From Chionoecetes opilio (Eukaryota; Arthropoda; Malacostraca; Decapoda; Majidae), in the NCBI GenBank assembly GCA_016584305.1, contig JACEEZ010003598.1:595001-659000 (forward strand): a stretch of 64,000 bases of DNA, in the 5' to 3' direction. A program made the translations under genes and the position numbers. Under the pieces are notes generated by a model. The model made no database searches. It had not been told where the DNA came from and worked only from the letters and a program-made list of their open reading frames with translations. Shown here one piece after another: positions 46,387 through 57,400 of this stretch; position 1 is the stretch's first letter, and every line of letters starts with the position of its first letter.

Positions 46387-49300
46387 ATGTCGAAAACTTA
46401 TTTCATTCCCTCTCTGTTCAACTGAAACTTGATGATGAATTCTCCAATTCAAATTGACAGGGTGGACATTGCCCTGCAAATTAGTAATAAATGTATGGGC
46501 ACTCTGGCTTTTAAAAAAATGCACTCTCGAAATAATTATGAGACCTCACATCATTCAACAATTTCAAAAACTACTTCCAGAGGTTTTTTTTTTTTGTTTT
46601 TTCTTCTTCAAACAACTCAAGACATCATACATATAAACTCCAGATCGTTATTATACCAAAACTTAGAAAGCATTCAGGGTCCTTTGGGGATGGTATTACG
46701 TTATTTAATTAGAAAAAACTGTTCCCAGATATAACATTGCAATTTCCTTGAAACCCTGGCGCACGGAAAGCAATAAGCATCTATTTGAATTTACAGTATA
46801 ACCACTCACTCCCATCATCCTCATACATAAGAAAAACCTGGCCACGGGAGGTGTCTTCTCCATTTTTTGTGTCAGATAACTAAATTCAGCACAACAAATT
46901 ATATCTAACTCTAGTTTAATGATGGACAGAGGGGAAATAAATACAGTTAAAAAATAACCAGTATTCTTTCTATTGAACTTTCTCTCTTTGAGATTTTTTT
47001 TCTCGCTATAAAATCCAGACCAAGAATAAGCATTTAGTATAGTTTAGCCGTAGACCCAATTTTTCCCTCAAAAAGAAAGGGTCTGACAATAATTGAATGC
47101 ATTTTTAGTGACAAGGCAATTAAATAACAAAATCATTTTATAATTGGGGATTCAATATAAATTTACTCGAACACGAACCCCACGCACCAACAAACAATTT
47201 TCCTAATTTCCTTCAAGCATTCAAACTTTAAATTTTACCTCCACACATAATTGCCACTAGAACCTTACCAGATTTTCGCCAGATAGTGAAAATTTTAAGA
47301 AGCGCACCATCCCTTCTTGACCAATATATACCAAATTTTCTAAGGAACCTTTCACTTACAGGAATAATTACACTTTCCCTATATCTCTGGACCATCTACT
47401 GATTTTTGTCCTTTCCTGAACATATCAGTCCGCTTCCTTAGCAATAAACTACATAAAATTAATTCAGAAAAACTCAAAAACCCCTGAAACAAGCAACTTT
47501 TTCTTTTTTTTTTTTTTCCCATTAAACTAAACATACCTGGCTTGGGACAATCTTTTTCCCCTTCTTTTCTCCTCAACTGAATGTCGATTTAATAAAAAAA
47601 AAACTCATGCATTCTTATTCTTAAAAAAATTGAATGATTCAACTCACAATGGAATCTTCCCCAATAAAAAAAAACCAAAATTTGTTTCCCCCGAAAAGAC
47701 TAAAAAAACCCTTGGATAACTACAATCAGTAATTAAGTATCAATAAAAATAAAAAACAATTTGATATAAATGTATTATAAAATTGGATGCAATATTCCGA
47801 AGCTTTATATTATAAGGAATACCCGTAACCCACTTAAAACAGTCTGATAAAAAAAAGAGCCAAAAAATCCCTCTCCCTCACACTATATATGAATATTTTT
47901 TTTTTATATTTTTAAACCAAATTTTTAAAAAATGAGACTAAAGAATATGGAATGCCGGTCAAACAACCAACTTAAAAATAATCATAAAAAAACATTACCT
48001 TAACTACATTTCCCTTAATTAACAAACTAGCTTAGAGAGCCCCTCAGAAATATCGGAGGCATTCCGATGAATACCTAAACGTTCATATAGCTCCCTCCAA
48101 AACTAGATCCAAAACATTCCACCATCCTTCTATTGAGGCCACACAGCTTCTACGGGGGACCTACCCCAGCATCTATATGGCCCAGTTTCCTCTTGTTCTT
48201 TTCTTTCTTTCCACAAGATGTTACTACTTCATATCCAAATCCCTAAAGAACAAAAAGGGGTAATACCCACACGAATTTTCCAGTCGTCATTAATTAAAAG
48301 AAAGATTTCCAAAAACAATGGCCATAAAAAACGACCATTTCCGCTTATTGGTTTAATCACTCTGTGAAAAGGAGTATTTCCCCTCCTCCACAATGCTGAA
48401 ACACGCACCCAGGTAAGTCTCCTATCCCATAAAAGATGGCACAAAAGACAACATCCGCTACTAAACTACAGACCAATAATCATTGCTCCAATACATTCTC
48501 AAACAAAATCTTTGGGAGGGGGGGGAAACTTAATGGAAAACACATTTTAACCCAGTTTCCTTGCATATATTCTCCATAATTCACCTGAACAATTTGGTTT
48601 TCGCCCGACCAAGGTTTGAGCACATTTGATGCGTTGCAAAAAATTTCCTCCTCCTCCTGAACAAATTTACGTGACCACTAGATTTCACAATATCTCTCCC
48701 TACTAAGCATTTTCGTTGATTTTTTTTTTTCTAAAGCATAATTTGATACGGTTAGAGAACACGACATTCTATTACTAAAACTAACACATTATGGATCCGT
48801 GGCATCAAATTCATGACTGGTGTTTAAAAAAAAAAGATTATCTCACTAAAACAGAACCCAGTCTATAAAAATTTTCCATTTTTCAAAATCATTTTATCAA
48901 ATTTTTATTTCAACACCGCAGAAAAGACAAAAATAAAATATATGGAGTTTCACAGGGTAGTGTTTTAAGGAGAAACCGATTCTATTTCTAATAGCTATAA
49001 TGACCTTTCCTCACATATTCGCCAGCTCTCACATTCAAACACTCGCCTTAAAAAAACATGCTTCTTTGCCGCCGATGACTACCTTTTTTTTTTGCTACCT
49101 TTTAATTCCTTTATTTCTGGAAATGATACTAATTAAATCATGTTTGAAATGGCGAAACCCCTCTAACCTAAAAATCTTCCATGATATGGTGTGTTTGCCA
49201 ATAGATTAAACCGTAAGTAAACTCTAGATAAAACTTTTTACAAACCCATGTTATTGCAACACTAAAAAAAAAAAAAAAACAGACACAAAACAATATTATT

Positions 49301-50040
49301 AAACCATCCTCTGAAATATAACAATTATACATAAAATCAACCAAACAACATAAATTATTGGGAGTGACAATTTGGACGAAGCCCTAATCTTTTAAAAAAA
49401 AACCCATAGATATCCAAACTTGTCTGACACTAATCTAGGATTGTTCACTATTTTATAAAATCAAGTAGAGGACCCCTCATGCAAGACGTATTAAGAATAC
49501 TTTCAATGCCCGAAGATAGTAATACCACATCTAACATCTACAAATACTGTGTCCCTATCTGGTGTAATTAACTGACCCTACACATCTCAAATACCTACAA
49601 CATCTTCCTATCCTATCTTAACCCTTTATTTTTTCGGATAGACAAAAGAAATTTTATTTAGAATTATTTAACAAAAAGTGATTATTTTTGCTCACCACAC
49701 AAATTTTATTTAAAGAAAACTAAGTGTCCTTAAAATTGTTCGACGATTCGACCTTAGCAAATTACATAAGCACTACACATGTACAAAGTTTGTCCACAGA
49801 GGTAACATAACAAACCCTGCTACCACACAACCACAAAATTACTTCCCACTCGCCAATGGTGAATATCCCCCTTCCGTGTACCCCCAGCATTAATTAAACA
49901 ATTTTTTTCAAACATTCATTATCATAAATACTACTCTGTCCCAATTATTGGAATTCGTGGGTGGCTAGTCATATAACAAGAATTATATCCACACCACGTT
50001 CATATTCAAGAATCATTAAATAGAACCTTATATTATCTGA
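46387..50040 (+). pseudogene. LINE ORF2 (endonuclease-reverse transcriptase), copy 3
   Basis: Same ORF2 as copy 1, starting at ACCACCATGTCG. Landmarks include INSRSL near 46,640, FVDFSKAFDT-coding sequence near 48,710-48,760 (split by a T run), the GVSQGSVL-like segment near 48,945-48,970 and the FADD-type catalytic site near 49,065-49,080. It is about 700 bases longer than copy 1 because of scattered insertions, so no continuous frame exists. The C-terminal end is near 50,037. Confidence 0.78.
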
Positions 50041-50490
50041 ATACTTAATTATACTTTGCCTCTACTAACTAGTTATGCACATTTAACTATACTTATGTTC
50101 ATGAATTAGTGTCCGGTCATATTTTTTTCTTTTTTTTTTTTTTTTTTTTTTTTTTTCCCTCATTTACCTGTAAATATAATTGTAAACAATGGTTGTAAAC
50201 ATTTAGGGATCTAGTACCATAAAACTGTTAATGTTAAAGATTAATTTCTAGTAATTATTAGTACTTGAGTATTTGCCAGATGGCGACTTTTTTTTATTTT
50301 TATTTTTTGTAAGAAAAACCTTTATACGGATTTCTCTCTTTTCTGCCCAAAAAGCATTGTTGCTGTCCAATGGGCTACTTGCATTTTTTTTTTTCACCAA
50401 AATAAAAACAAAAATGGACACTTAATCATGTAACTCCCCCCCTCTCTTGCAATAGTATAAAAAATAAAGTGTTTCATCAAGTGTTTCAAG

Positions 50491-50790
50491 TGTTACTGGC
50501 AGTCTATTAGTGTTTTGTCCTAAGTTTGCAAAAAACCAATTCGTGATTGGGGTCTTCATTAAGTTATACTCCTCTCTCTCTCTGCCAAATATACACTTAA
50601 AATATACCATAGTTAACTACAAAACTACAAACGGACTTGTCAATAAGATTTCTTATACCAAAGAGTAAAATCCCCCATTGACCATTTTAAAGAGAAAAAG
50701 CCTTTGTTCCAACGTTCTTGCTCCTCGTTTCTTGCCAACCCTACTGGGTTTAGTCACTACCTAACTTCCCTTTCCTTGTTCCTGGTGTTA
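50491..50790 (-). mobile_element. Antisense LINE, part 2 (unit 3)
   Basis: Matches 35,585-35,825: TGTTACTGGCAGTCTATT, then the minus-strand GREEY-coding segment. It is the downstream flank of LINE copy 3. Confidence 0.75.
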
Positions 50791-50950
50791 CTGGTGTGTG
50801 GTGTGTGTGACTGTGCTGTGTGTGTGTGTGATGTGTGTGTGTATTGTTGTGTGTGTATGTGTTGTGTGTGTGTGACTGTGTGTGTGTGTGTGTGTGTGTG
50901 TGGTGTTGTGTGTGGTGTGTTGTGTGTGTGGTGTGTGGTGTGTGTGTGAT
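50791..50950. repeat. (GT)n tract
   Basis: Imperfect GT repeat. Confidence 0.93.
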
Positions 50951-51027
50951 GCTGTCCAGAACCAAACTAAGGACTGAAGCTAGGGAAGTTTCTTCTTTTC
51001 CTTATTAGTAAAACAATATAACGAATG

Positions 51028-51090
51028 AACCAATCAACAACAACAACAAAACAAAAACAACAACAACAACAACAAAAACACAACAACAAT
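51028..51090. repeat. (CAA)n tract
   Basis: CAA/ACAAC repeat, counterpart of 21,600-21,690. Confidence 0.88.
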
Positions 51091-51094
51091 ATGG

Positions 51095-51445
51095 TGAATA
51101 CGATGCTAAGGAAAAAATATGATCAAATATTACAGCAAAAAATTTTTACAACTACAACGAAAAATACAAGAAGATTAACAGATATGATAAAGAGAGAAAG
51201 ATATTTATAATAAAAATAAATTGTTTTATTAGTAAATACAAAAAAGTTAATATTTCGACTTACTTTTAGCGGATTTTTTTTGCGAATTTCTTACGTTGGC
51301 GACGACAGACGAGAGAAAAATGTACGACCAATGAGTCATAAAATAGTTTCCTATACTTGATGGATTCATGAAAGGCAAAAGGGTGTATATTGTGGCGTGT
51401 GAATATTGTTTACTAAATTTTCCACATATATACGTAGTGACGGTC
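51095..51445 (-). other. Conserved segment with a minus-strand ORF tail and AATAAA, unit 3
   Basis: Counterpart of 21,691-22,060. The minus strand carries an open stretch ending in SQKKSAKSKSKY and a stop at 51,247, closely followed by AATAAA and ATTTATTTTTATT. In another frame the same bases read CRRQRKKFAKKIR then stop. A transcript 3' end is possible; no family recognised. Confidence 0.3.
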
Positions 51446-51449
51446 AGAA

Positions 51450-51498
51450 AGGGCACGCACACACACACACACACGATCACACACACACACAGTCACAG

Positions 51499-51537
<39 letters not shown>

Positions 51538-51580
51538 TACACACACACACACACACACACAGTCACAGTCACAATCACAG

Positions 51581-51647
<67 letters not shown>

Positions 51648-51690
51648 CACAGTCACAATCACAGTCACACACACACACACACACACACGG
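51450..51690. repeat. (CA)n tract with CAGTCACAGTCA interruptions
   Basis: Long CA repeat preceding ZR module C; the interruptions are duplicated at about 51,558-51,582 and 51,644-51,668. Confidence 0.96.
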
Positions 51691-51867
51691 GTCAATGGCA
51701 CTCTTTTATAACATCACTTTATGAGTAACACCTAAACAAGCTTACACGTCAAGAATTTGTGATATATTTGTGATGAGAGACAAAATGTATATGAGTTTTA
51801 TTGTAGATAATGATGGAGATGGATTATTATGAAGCTATTTATGTTATTTGTAAATAGTGGCTTGCAG

Positions 51868-51954
<87 letters not shown>

Positions 51955-52099
51955 GGGGGGGGGGGAGGATGGTATATGAGTACTTTTGATGATAAGGTAC
52001 AGAACAAAAATTATCAGTTTTTGGTGGACTGATTCAGAATAATAAAAGGCGACTCATACAGGCAGACATTGGTATAGTATATATAAAGGCGTGTGTCTT

Positions 52100-52195
52100 A
52101 TTGCTTTCATCCTATGGGGAGAGCCATAGACCTATGGGAGACCCATAGACCTATGGGGAGACCTATAGACCTATGGGAGACCTGATGGTACGAAG
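52100..52195. repeat. Short tandem repeat of CCTATGGGGAGAC
   Basis: Four to five units of about 20 bases with CATAGACCTATGGGGAGACC. Each contains a partly self-complementary CCCATAG/CTATGGG. A TATATATAAAGG sequence lies just upstream (about 52,078-52,090) but is not conserved in copies A and B. Confidence 0.75.
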
Positions 52196-52259
52196 ATGGG
52201 ATATAAAGCACAGATAAATATTAACGGTGGTGCTTCCTTAACAATCTATCATTAATATT

Positions 52260-52487
52260 GTGCGAGTAGAGGACGAGGGAAGGCTAGTTACGAGCGAGTG
52301 CGAAGCGCTCGCGAGTCCTCACTCACTCGGATTTTTCCGGGATAAGCGGCCGACCCGACCCGACCGACCGTCTTGCTTTTTAGGAGCTTATATCTCTGGA
52401 ATCCCGCCTCCGATAGACAAGCGATCTTCGCCATCTGATAGCCCCATTCAATCCCTATTTGTGCTTGACATGTTTTGTCTCACGTGA
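52260..52487 (+). CDS. Hypothetical 75-aa ORF of the module
   Basis: ORF reading RVEDEGRLVTSECEALAS, followed by a Pro/Arg-rich part and ending FVLDMFCLT. It starts at a GTG, so the true start, if any, is uncertain. Related readings occur at 6,330 and 23,154 but with different lengths because of indels. No family recognised; retained only because it recurs. Confidence 0.2.
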   Translation: MRVEDEGRLVTSECEALASPHSLGFFRDKRPTRPDRPSCFLGAYISGIPPPIDKRSSPSDSPIQSLFVLDMFCLT

Positions 52488-53033
52488 GGGGTCAGCATGG
52501 CGCGTGGCGCGTGCCGCGTGAGGGGTGTCAGACAACGTTATCTTGCTATAGCTAAGAAACGGCTGTACCGACTAAGTTGAAATTTGGTGTGTGGTTTGAT
52601 ACCACACACCTAGCAATGTCACACAGGTCAAACTCTGGGTGACGCCGCACGTGCGCACGTGCAGCGAGTTTCTACGGGCTCTCTCGTTCTTCGCCGATTA
52701 AGGCGTCTTACATAACACCTGTATCGCTTTTATATCCTGATTTTGAAATGAGTTGAAGAAAAACAGGAATGGGTAAAACAATAGAAGACAGAAGAAATAA
52801 TAGTAGAAATAAAAAGGTGGTGCGCTGCTCACCTTGCTGTGTTATATGCTATGTTGTTGCTATGTTATATTTCTTATATAATTACGTTTTTATATTTTCA
52901 AAGATTTTGTCAATAAATATTCAAATTTTTGTTATATCAAGACAAACATGGGCCTAATAATCATTACACATAAACGGACGTTCACACACACACACACACA
53001 CACTCACACACACCACACACACACACACACACA

Positions 53034-53297
53034 CGTCCATGTGGCACAGTTGGTTAGGGCGCTCGGCATCATTCTGTGGTCCGGCGTTCGATCCCCGACC
53101 CCGCTCATTCCCGGGGATTTTTCCACTGTGAAATTCAGGCGGTACTGTCCCTCTTGATCAAGGGGATGGGGATGTGTGGTATGTGCGATCACGTAATAGA
53201 TCGGTAATAATGAGCTCTAAGCTCGCACTGTGAGGGTAAAACTGGCGATCACGAGCCAAGCGATCGATCGCGTGGACAAGACCATGGGTGAATAATA
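53034..53297 (+). mobile_element. tRNA-derived SINE, copy C
   Basis: Has an exact pol III A box TGGCACAGTTGG (53,042-53,053) and B box GTTCGATCC (53,086-53,094), 44 bases apart start to start, as in tRNA-derived SINEs. The head reads like a tRNA gene without a convincing complete cloverleaf. The body (TGATCAAGGGGATGGGG, GCGATCGATCGCGTGG) is unrelated to tRNA, and the element ends in (AC)n. It sits between two CA tracts in every module copy. Transcription by RNA polymerase III is expected from the family, not shown. Confidence 0.75.
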
Positions 53298-53326
53298 CAC
53301 ACACACATACACACACACACACACAC

Positions 53327-53605
53327 TCACCTCTCCTCGACGGCGGAGAGGCAGTCCCCCTCGGTCTCGCTGTCGTCCTCGGAGGCGGAGAGGCAGTCCC
53401 CCTCGGTCTCGCTGTCATCCTCGGGGGCAGAGGGGCAGTGCCCCTCGGACTCGCTGTCATCTTCGGGGGCAGAGGGGCAGTCCCCCTCGGTCTCAATGTC
53501 ATTCTCGGGGGCAGAGGGGCAGTGCCCCTCGGTCTCGATGTCATCCTCCGTCTCCGAGGATGACCGGGAGACCGAGGGAGAGCACCTGCCTTCGCCTCCA
53601 GGCTG
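53327..53605 (-). other. Possible minus-strand exon of acidic 14-residue repeats
   Basis: Over the 42-bp minisatellite the minus strand is open for about 92 codons. It encodes five repeats of the form EDDSETEGDCLSAP, each with one cysteine and a run of Asp/Glu. The frame ends AGGTGAGTGTG, an excellent splice-donor consensus in which GTGAGT is followed by the CA/GT tract; without splicing it meets TGA. An upstream TGACAG could serve as acceptor. There is no ATG. In copies A and B indels break this frame. Coding status is uncertain. Confidence 0.3.
53336..53565. repeat. 42-bp minisatellite of copy C
   Basis: Five to six copies of a 42-base GC-rich unit (GGGGCAGAGGGGCAG, CCCCTCGGTCTCGCTGTCAT). 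Confidence 0.9.
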
Positions 53606-53714
53606 TCACCTTGGAGGTGTAGTCGCCCCAAGTGTACTTCAGTGTGCGTCCCCCAGTGACTGTGTGACTCGGGGCGGAGCGGCGGGGGCGAGGAGACTTG
53701 GAACCTGAGAAGGA

Positions 53715-53942
53715 GAAGTACTAGTGGTGGATGGAGTTAATACATAGCATTGTAGATCATCTTGGAACCAGGTTGTGCCGCGTGGAGGTGGTGACAGGTT
53801 GGAGTTAATACATAAGTACTGTAGATCATCTTGGAACCAGGTTGTGCCGCGTGGAGGTGACAGGTTGGAGTTAATACATAAGTAATGTAGATCATCTTGG
53901 AACCAAGTTGTGCCGCGTGGAGGTGACAGGTTGGAGTTAAGG
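53715..53942. repeat. 66-bp minisatellite of copy C
   Basis: Three and a half units with GTAGATCATCTTGGAACC, GTTGTGCCGCGTGGAGGTG and GGAGTTAATACATAAG. The minus strand shows a 22-residue repeat (SNLSPPRGTTWFQDDL), part of an ORF at 53,639-53,983 that I regard as repeat-driven. Confidence 0.9.
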
Positions 53943-54369
53943 ATGATTTTGATAAAACTTCCAAATAAGGTCATGTTCGCCAAGCGTCTTTACTCCAACC
54001 TGTACATCCCATTTTCAGGGTGCATGAAATGAAGGCTTGATGGTTTGAACGACTCACGCGTCACCGAGAAGGTCTGGAGAAATGCACACGAAGATGCATG
54101 CTGCCCAGAGGCAAGAAGTCACCGAGGAAGTGCAGGGTTTTTGGAGTTACCCCTCGAGCACCCTCCCTCCTGGAGCCAAGGATTGAAGTACAAGGCGGGT
54201 TTTAACCCAGCCAAGGGGGATGCCCTGTACAGGGCAGTCCCTTGCCGGTCCCAAGCCCGGATAAATGGAGAGGGTTGAGGTTGTGTTAACTGCTCAACCT
54301 CGTAAAAAATTACCTGTTACTAAAAACTTGGCCCAGCCTCGGAATTAGGACAGACCTTTAGATGACGAC

Positions 54370-54888
54370 TTAGTGATCAGCGTCAGTGCTGATCACGCGA
54401 CCCTGACCACCCCTATGACCACCCCCAACGGTCCTCGAGTGGCGGACGGCCAGGCCCTCGAGACGTCAGCCTCTGGCCGTAACCCCCCCGCGTGGCAGGA
54501 GCTGCTCGGGGGTAAGGAAGAAAGCATGAAGCTGGATTGCGAGCATTGCTCGTTTGTTTCAGACTGTGAGAAGTGTTTCCCTCAAATAAGAGGCAAGCAA
54601 AGAAAATCAATCCGTGCATTGATTAAACAGCAGAAGATGAAGGCGAAGCGAGAACAGGATAAGGCGCTTAACGCCAAAGTTGAGCAGGACAAGAAGCAAG
54701 AAGGAAAAGCTGCCCAGGGGCACGGAGCTCCTGAGGAAGAGTCTGAGATCGTCAACAGATTTCAAGATCAATCTCCGGAACTCAATTGCGAGCATGGTGT
54801 ATTTGTCTCATTTTGTAAGCCAGGTTCCCGTCAGTCAACTAGCAAAGAAAAACACCACCTGATAGATCCTAAAATGTCGAAGAAATAG
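54370..54888 (+). CDS. ZR protein, module 1 (unrecognised, cysteine-pair motifs)
   Basis: Unrecognised protein. The frame is open from about 54,343; the first ATG near the conserved part is 54,526 (120 aa, identical to copy D), so the start is uncertain. After a Pro/Ala-rich lead comes CEHCSFVSDCEKC (C-x2-C-x5-C-x2-C, 54,538-54,576). A basic helical stretch follows (RKSIRALIKQQKMKAKREQ), then GHGAPEEESEI, and a second motif in which two cysteines are replaced by glycine (CEHGVFVSFCKPG). The paired cysteines suggest a small zinc-binding knuckle and the basic helix suggests nucleic-acid binding; both are inference. It ends at TAG (54,886-54,888), after which the same frame continues into module 2. 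Confidence 0.55.
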   Translation, partial: LVISVSADHATLTTPMTTPNGPRVADGQALETSASGRNPPAWQELLGGKEESMKLDCEHCSFVSDCEKCFPQIRGKQRKSIRALIKQQKMKAKREQDKALNAKVEQDKKQEGKAAQGHGAPEEESEIVNRFQDQSPELNCEHGVFVSFCKPGSRQSTSKEKHHLIDPKMSKK

Positions 54889-55716
54889 AAGAGGGCGGAG
54901 AGGCAGAGTGATCGGCTGAGAGGCGAGAAGGAACAGAAGCGAGATTGTATTATGGCTCTTTTGGCTCAGCTGGAGGAGGACATGAATGCCGCCGAGGAGC
55001 CTCCCCGGGGACTAGGAGTTCCTGAAGAAGAGTCTGAGCAAGAGGACGCAGACAGCCCTCAGCTGGACTGCGAGCACTGCGCGTTGGTCTCAGACTGCGA
55101 AAAGTGTTTCCCTCAAATACAAGACAACCAAAGAACATTAGTCATTGCGTTGATTAAGCAGAAGATGAAGACGAAACGAGAAAATAATAAGGCGCTCAAC
55201 GCCAAACTTGAGAAGAAGAATGAAGAAAACGCTGCCCAGGGGCACGGGGCTCCTGAGGACACGTCCGAGATTGTCAAAAAATTTGAAGATCGATTTCCGG
55301 GACTCAAGTGCGAGCATTGTGTATTTGTCGCGTATTGTGAGCAATGTTCCCGTCAGTTAGGTGACGAAGAAAAAAACCAGCTAAAAGATTATAAAATGAT
55401 GAAGAGAAAGAAGAGGCACCAGCTGAGGAGCGAGCGTGTAGCGGCGCTTAACGCCGAGCTGGCCAAGGCGCAGAGCGAGGCGGCAAACACCGACCCGCCA
55501 CCAACAACTCACCACCAGCAAATCAGGTTCACGTTTGATCCAGACCTGCCGCGGCCTATTAAGAATCGGGAACATTACTTTCAAGATTACTTTAAGAGTG
55601 GATTGGGCGTAATAGACCAGAGTGAGCGACGCCTCCACGAGCTGAATGACGACACGGAGGTCTTCACTGAGGACATGCAGGCGATGGCTGCCCGACGCGG
55701 CTGCACAAAGGCCTGA
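54889..55716 (+). CDS. ZR protein, module 2 (unrecognised, cysteine-pair motifs)
   Basis: In frame with module 1 after the amber stop. Its own ATG is 54,952 (254 aa). It repeats module 1: an acidic lead (GVPEEESEQEDADSPQ), CEHCALVSDCEKC near residue 40, a basic helix, GHGAPEDTSEI, then CEHCVFVAYCEQC near residue 120. Unlike module 1 both cysteine motifs are complete. A Lys/Arg-rich coiled-coil-like region follows, then a distinct C-terminal domain (QIRFTFDPDLPRPIKNRE, HYFQDYFKSGLGVIDQSE, residues about 175-254). I know no family with this layout. DNA or RNA binding is a guess. Copies A and B carry the same sequence with frameshifts. Confidence 0.6.
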   Translation, partial: KRAERQSDRLRGEKEQKRDCIMALLAQLEEDMNAAEEPPRGLGVPEEESEQEDADSPQLDCEHCALVSDCEKCFPQIQDNQRTLVIALIKQKMKTKRENNKALNAKLEKKNEENAAQGHGAPEDTSEIVKKFEDRFPGLKCEHCVFVAYCEQCSRQLGDEEKNQLKDYKMMKRKKRHQLRSERVAALNAELAKAQSEAANTDPPPTTHHQQIRFTFDPDLPRPIKNREHYFQDYFKSGLGVIDQSERRLHELNDDTEVFTEDMQAMAARRGCTKA

Positions 55717-56095
55717 ACACGCGGGGCAAGTATATGTGGGGCCGCGGCGATAGACTTCATAGAAAACAACAACAACAACACTTTCGAGTTAGATGATCAA
55801 GAGCAAACACTTGCCAAAAATACTTACTTGTTATAACACGTCATTGAATGAATGTTGCCAGCCTGTGTTGCGGCGAAATCAAGCCAACCATTGCACTGAA
55901 CTATGCGGACATGCGCCCAGATTAACTTAACAAGCAAGTGTCTAATTGTACCGTAGCGTCGGTCTTACTGCCTCATTTGTGTCCTGGTTCATTACTTAAT
56001 TTGCCACAAATTGCTTGTCTAATAACTGGAGGCAAACTATTTACCGTAAATCACCGTCTCTGAAGAGTGTTCAGCATTTCCAGTAGTTTATTATT
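55717..56095. other. ZR 3' flank
   Basis: Conserved in copies A and B and at 13,130-13,390 (TTGCTTGTCTAATAACTGGA). Contains a short (ACA)n at 55,764. No gene. Confidence 0.5.
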
Positions 56096-57262
56096 ATACA
56101 CTGATCTATCTATCAACCTGTATGACCCTATTACTGCAACACTATATTATACACTGATCTATCTACCAACCTGTATGACCCTATTACTGCAACACTATAT
56201 TATACACTGACCTATCTATCAACCTACATGACCCTATTACTGCAACACTATATTATACACTGATCTATCTATCAACCTGTATGACCCTATTACTGCAACA
56301 CCATATTATACACTGATCTATCTACCAACCTGTATGACCCTATTACTGCAACACTATATTATACATTGATCTATCTATCAACCTGTATGACCCTATTACT
56401 GCAACACCATATTATACACTGATCTATCTATCAACCTGTATGACCCTATTACTGCAGCACTATATTATACACTGATCTATCTATCAACCTGTATGACTCT
56501 ATTATTGCAACACCATATTATACACTGATCTATCTACCAACCTGTATGACCCTATTACTGCAACACCATATTATACACTGATCTATCTATCAACCTGTAT
56601 GACCCTATTACTGCAACACCATATTATACACTGATCTATCTACCAACCTGTATGACCCTATTACTGCAACACTATATTATACACTGATCTATCTATCAAC
56701 CTGTATGACCCTATTACTGCAACACCATATTATACACTGATCTATCTATCAACCTGTATGACCCTATTACTGCAACACCATATTATACACTGATCTATCT
56801 ATCAACCTGTATGACCCTATTACTGCAACACTATATTATACACTGATCTATCTATCAACCTGTATGACCCTATTACTGCAACACTATATTATACACTGAT
56901 CTATCTATCAACCTACATGACCCTATTACTGCAACACCATATTATACACTGATCTATCTATCAACCTGTATGACATTATTACTGCAACACCATATTATAC
57001 ACTGATCTATCTATCAACCTGTATGACATTATTACTGCAACACTATATTATACACTGATCTATCTATCAACCTGTATGACCCTATTACTGCAACACTATA
57101 TTATACACTGATCTATCTACCAACCTGTATGACCCTATTACTGCAACACTATATTATACACTGATCTATCTATCAACCTGTATGACCCTATTACTGCAAC
57201 ACTATATTATACACTGATCTATCTACCAACCTGTATGACCCTATTACTGCAACACCATATTA
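56096..57262. repeat. 53-bp satellite array, copy C
   Basis: Twenty-two very regular copies of the 53-base unit; spacing between CTGATCT motifs is 53. Variants include CATATT for TATATT and CTACATG for CTGTATG. Confidence 0.98.
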
Positions 57263-57264
57263 TG

Positions 57265-57400
57265 AGAACTCATATCTTGAGAACTTCCTCCATTTTTTCC
57301 TGGAAGTAGAAAATGTTGGCTATTCAACGGAAACTAAGAGAAAAATCCTTACCTTGACATTTTTCACCTGTACAGTTGAATAATATAATATACGTAATAA
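57265..57400 (-). other. Splice-like segment, inverted
   Basis: Reverse complement of the segment following the other satellites. On the minus strand it carries CAACTGTACAG, GTCAAGGTAAGG and CTACTTCCAGG cleanly. It is joined directly to the truncated ZR copy D. Confidence 0.35.

Larger units (their letters stand above)
43146..50490 (+). mobile_element. CR1/L2-like LINE, copy 3 (5' truncated, indel-rich)
   Basis: Begins in the middle of ORF1 and runs through ACT array, TTA tract and ORF2 to the 3' tail (repeats of GTGTTTCA), followed by TGTTACTGGCAG (50,491 on), the target duplication and the resumed antisense LINE. The sequence is stretched by many small A, C and ACT insertions compared with copies 1 and 4. 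Confidence 0.8.
51691..56095 (+). mobile_element. ZR composite module, copy C (best-preserved)
   Basis: Reference copy of the module. It begins GGTCAATGGCACTC, followed by (GA)n (51,867-51,965), four CCTATGGG-containing units (52,115-52,190), a 75-aa ORF, (CA)n, the SINE, (CA)n, 42-bp and 66-bp minisatellites, a unique stretch, the two ZR frames and a 380-base flank leading to the 53-bp satellite. Mobility of the module itself is not shown; its recurrence could reflect unequal exchange of the whole unit. Confidence 0.8.

Noticed and set aside
52076..52092. TATA box TATATATAAAGG as a module promoter
   Set aside because: The motif is not conserved in copies A and B, so it may be chance.
53034..53110. 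A genuine tRNA gene
   Set aside because: A and B boxes are present, but I could not fold a convincing cloverleaf with an acceptor stem, and the sequence continues into a SINE body repeated in all modules.
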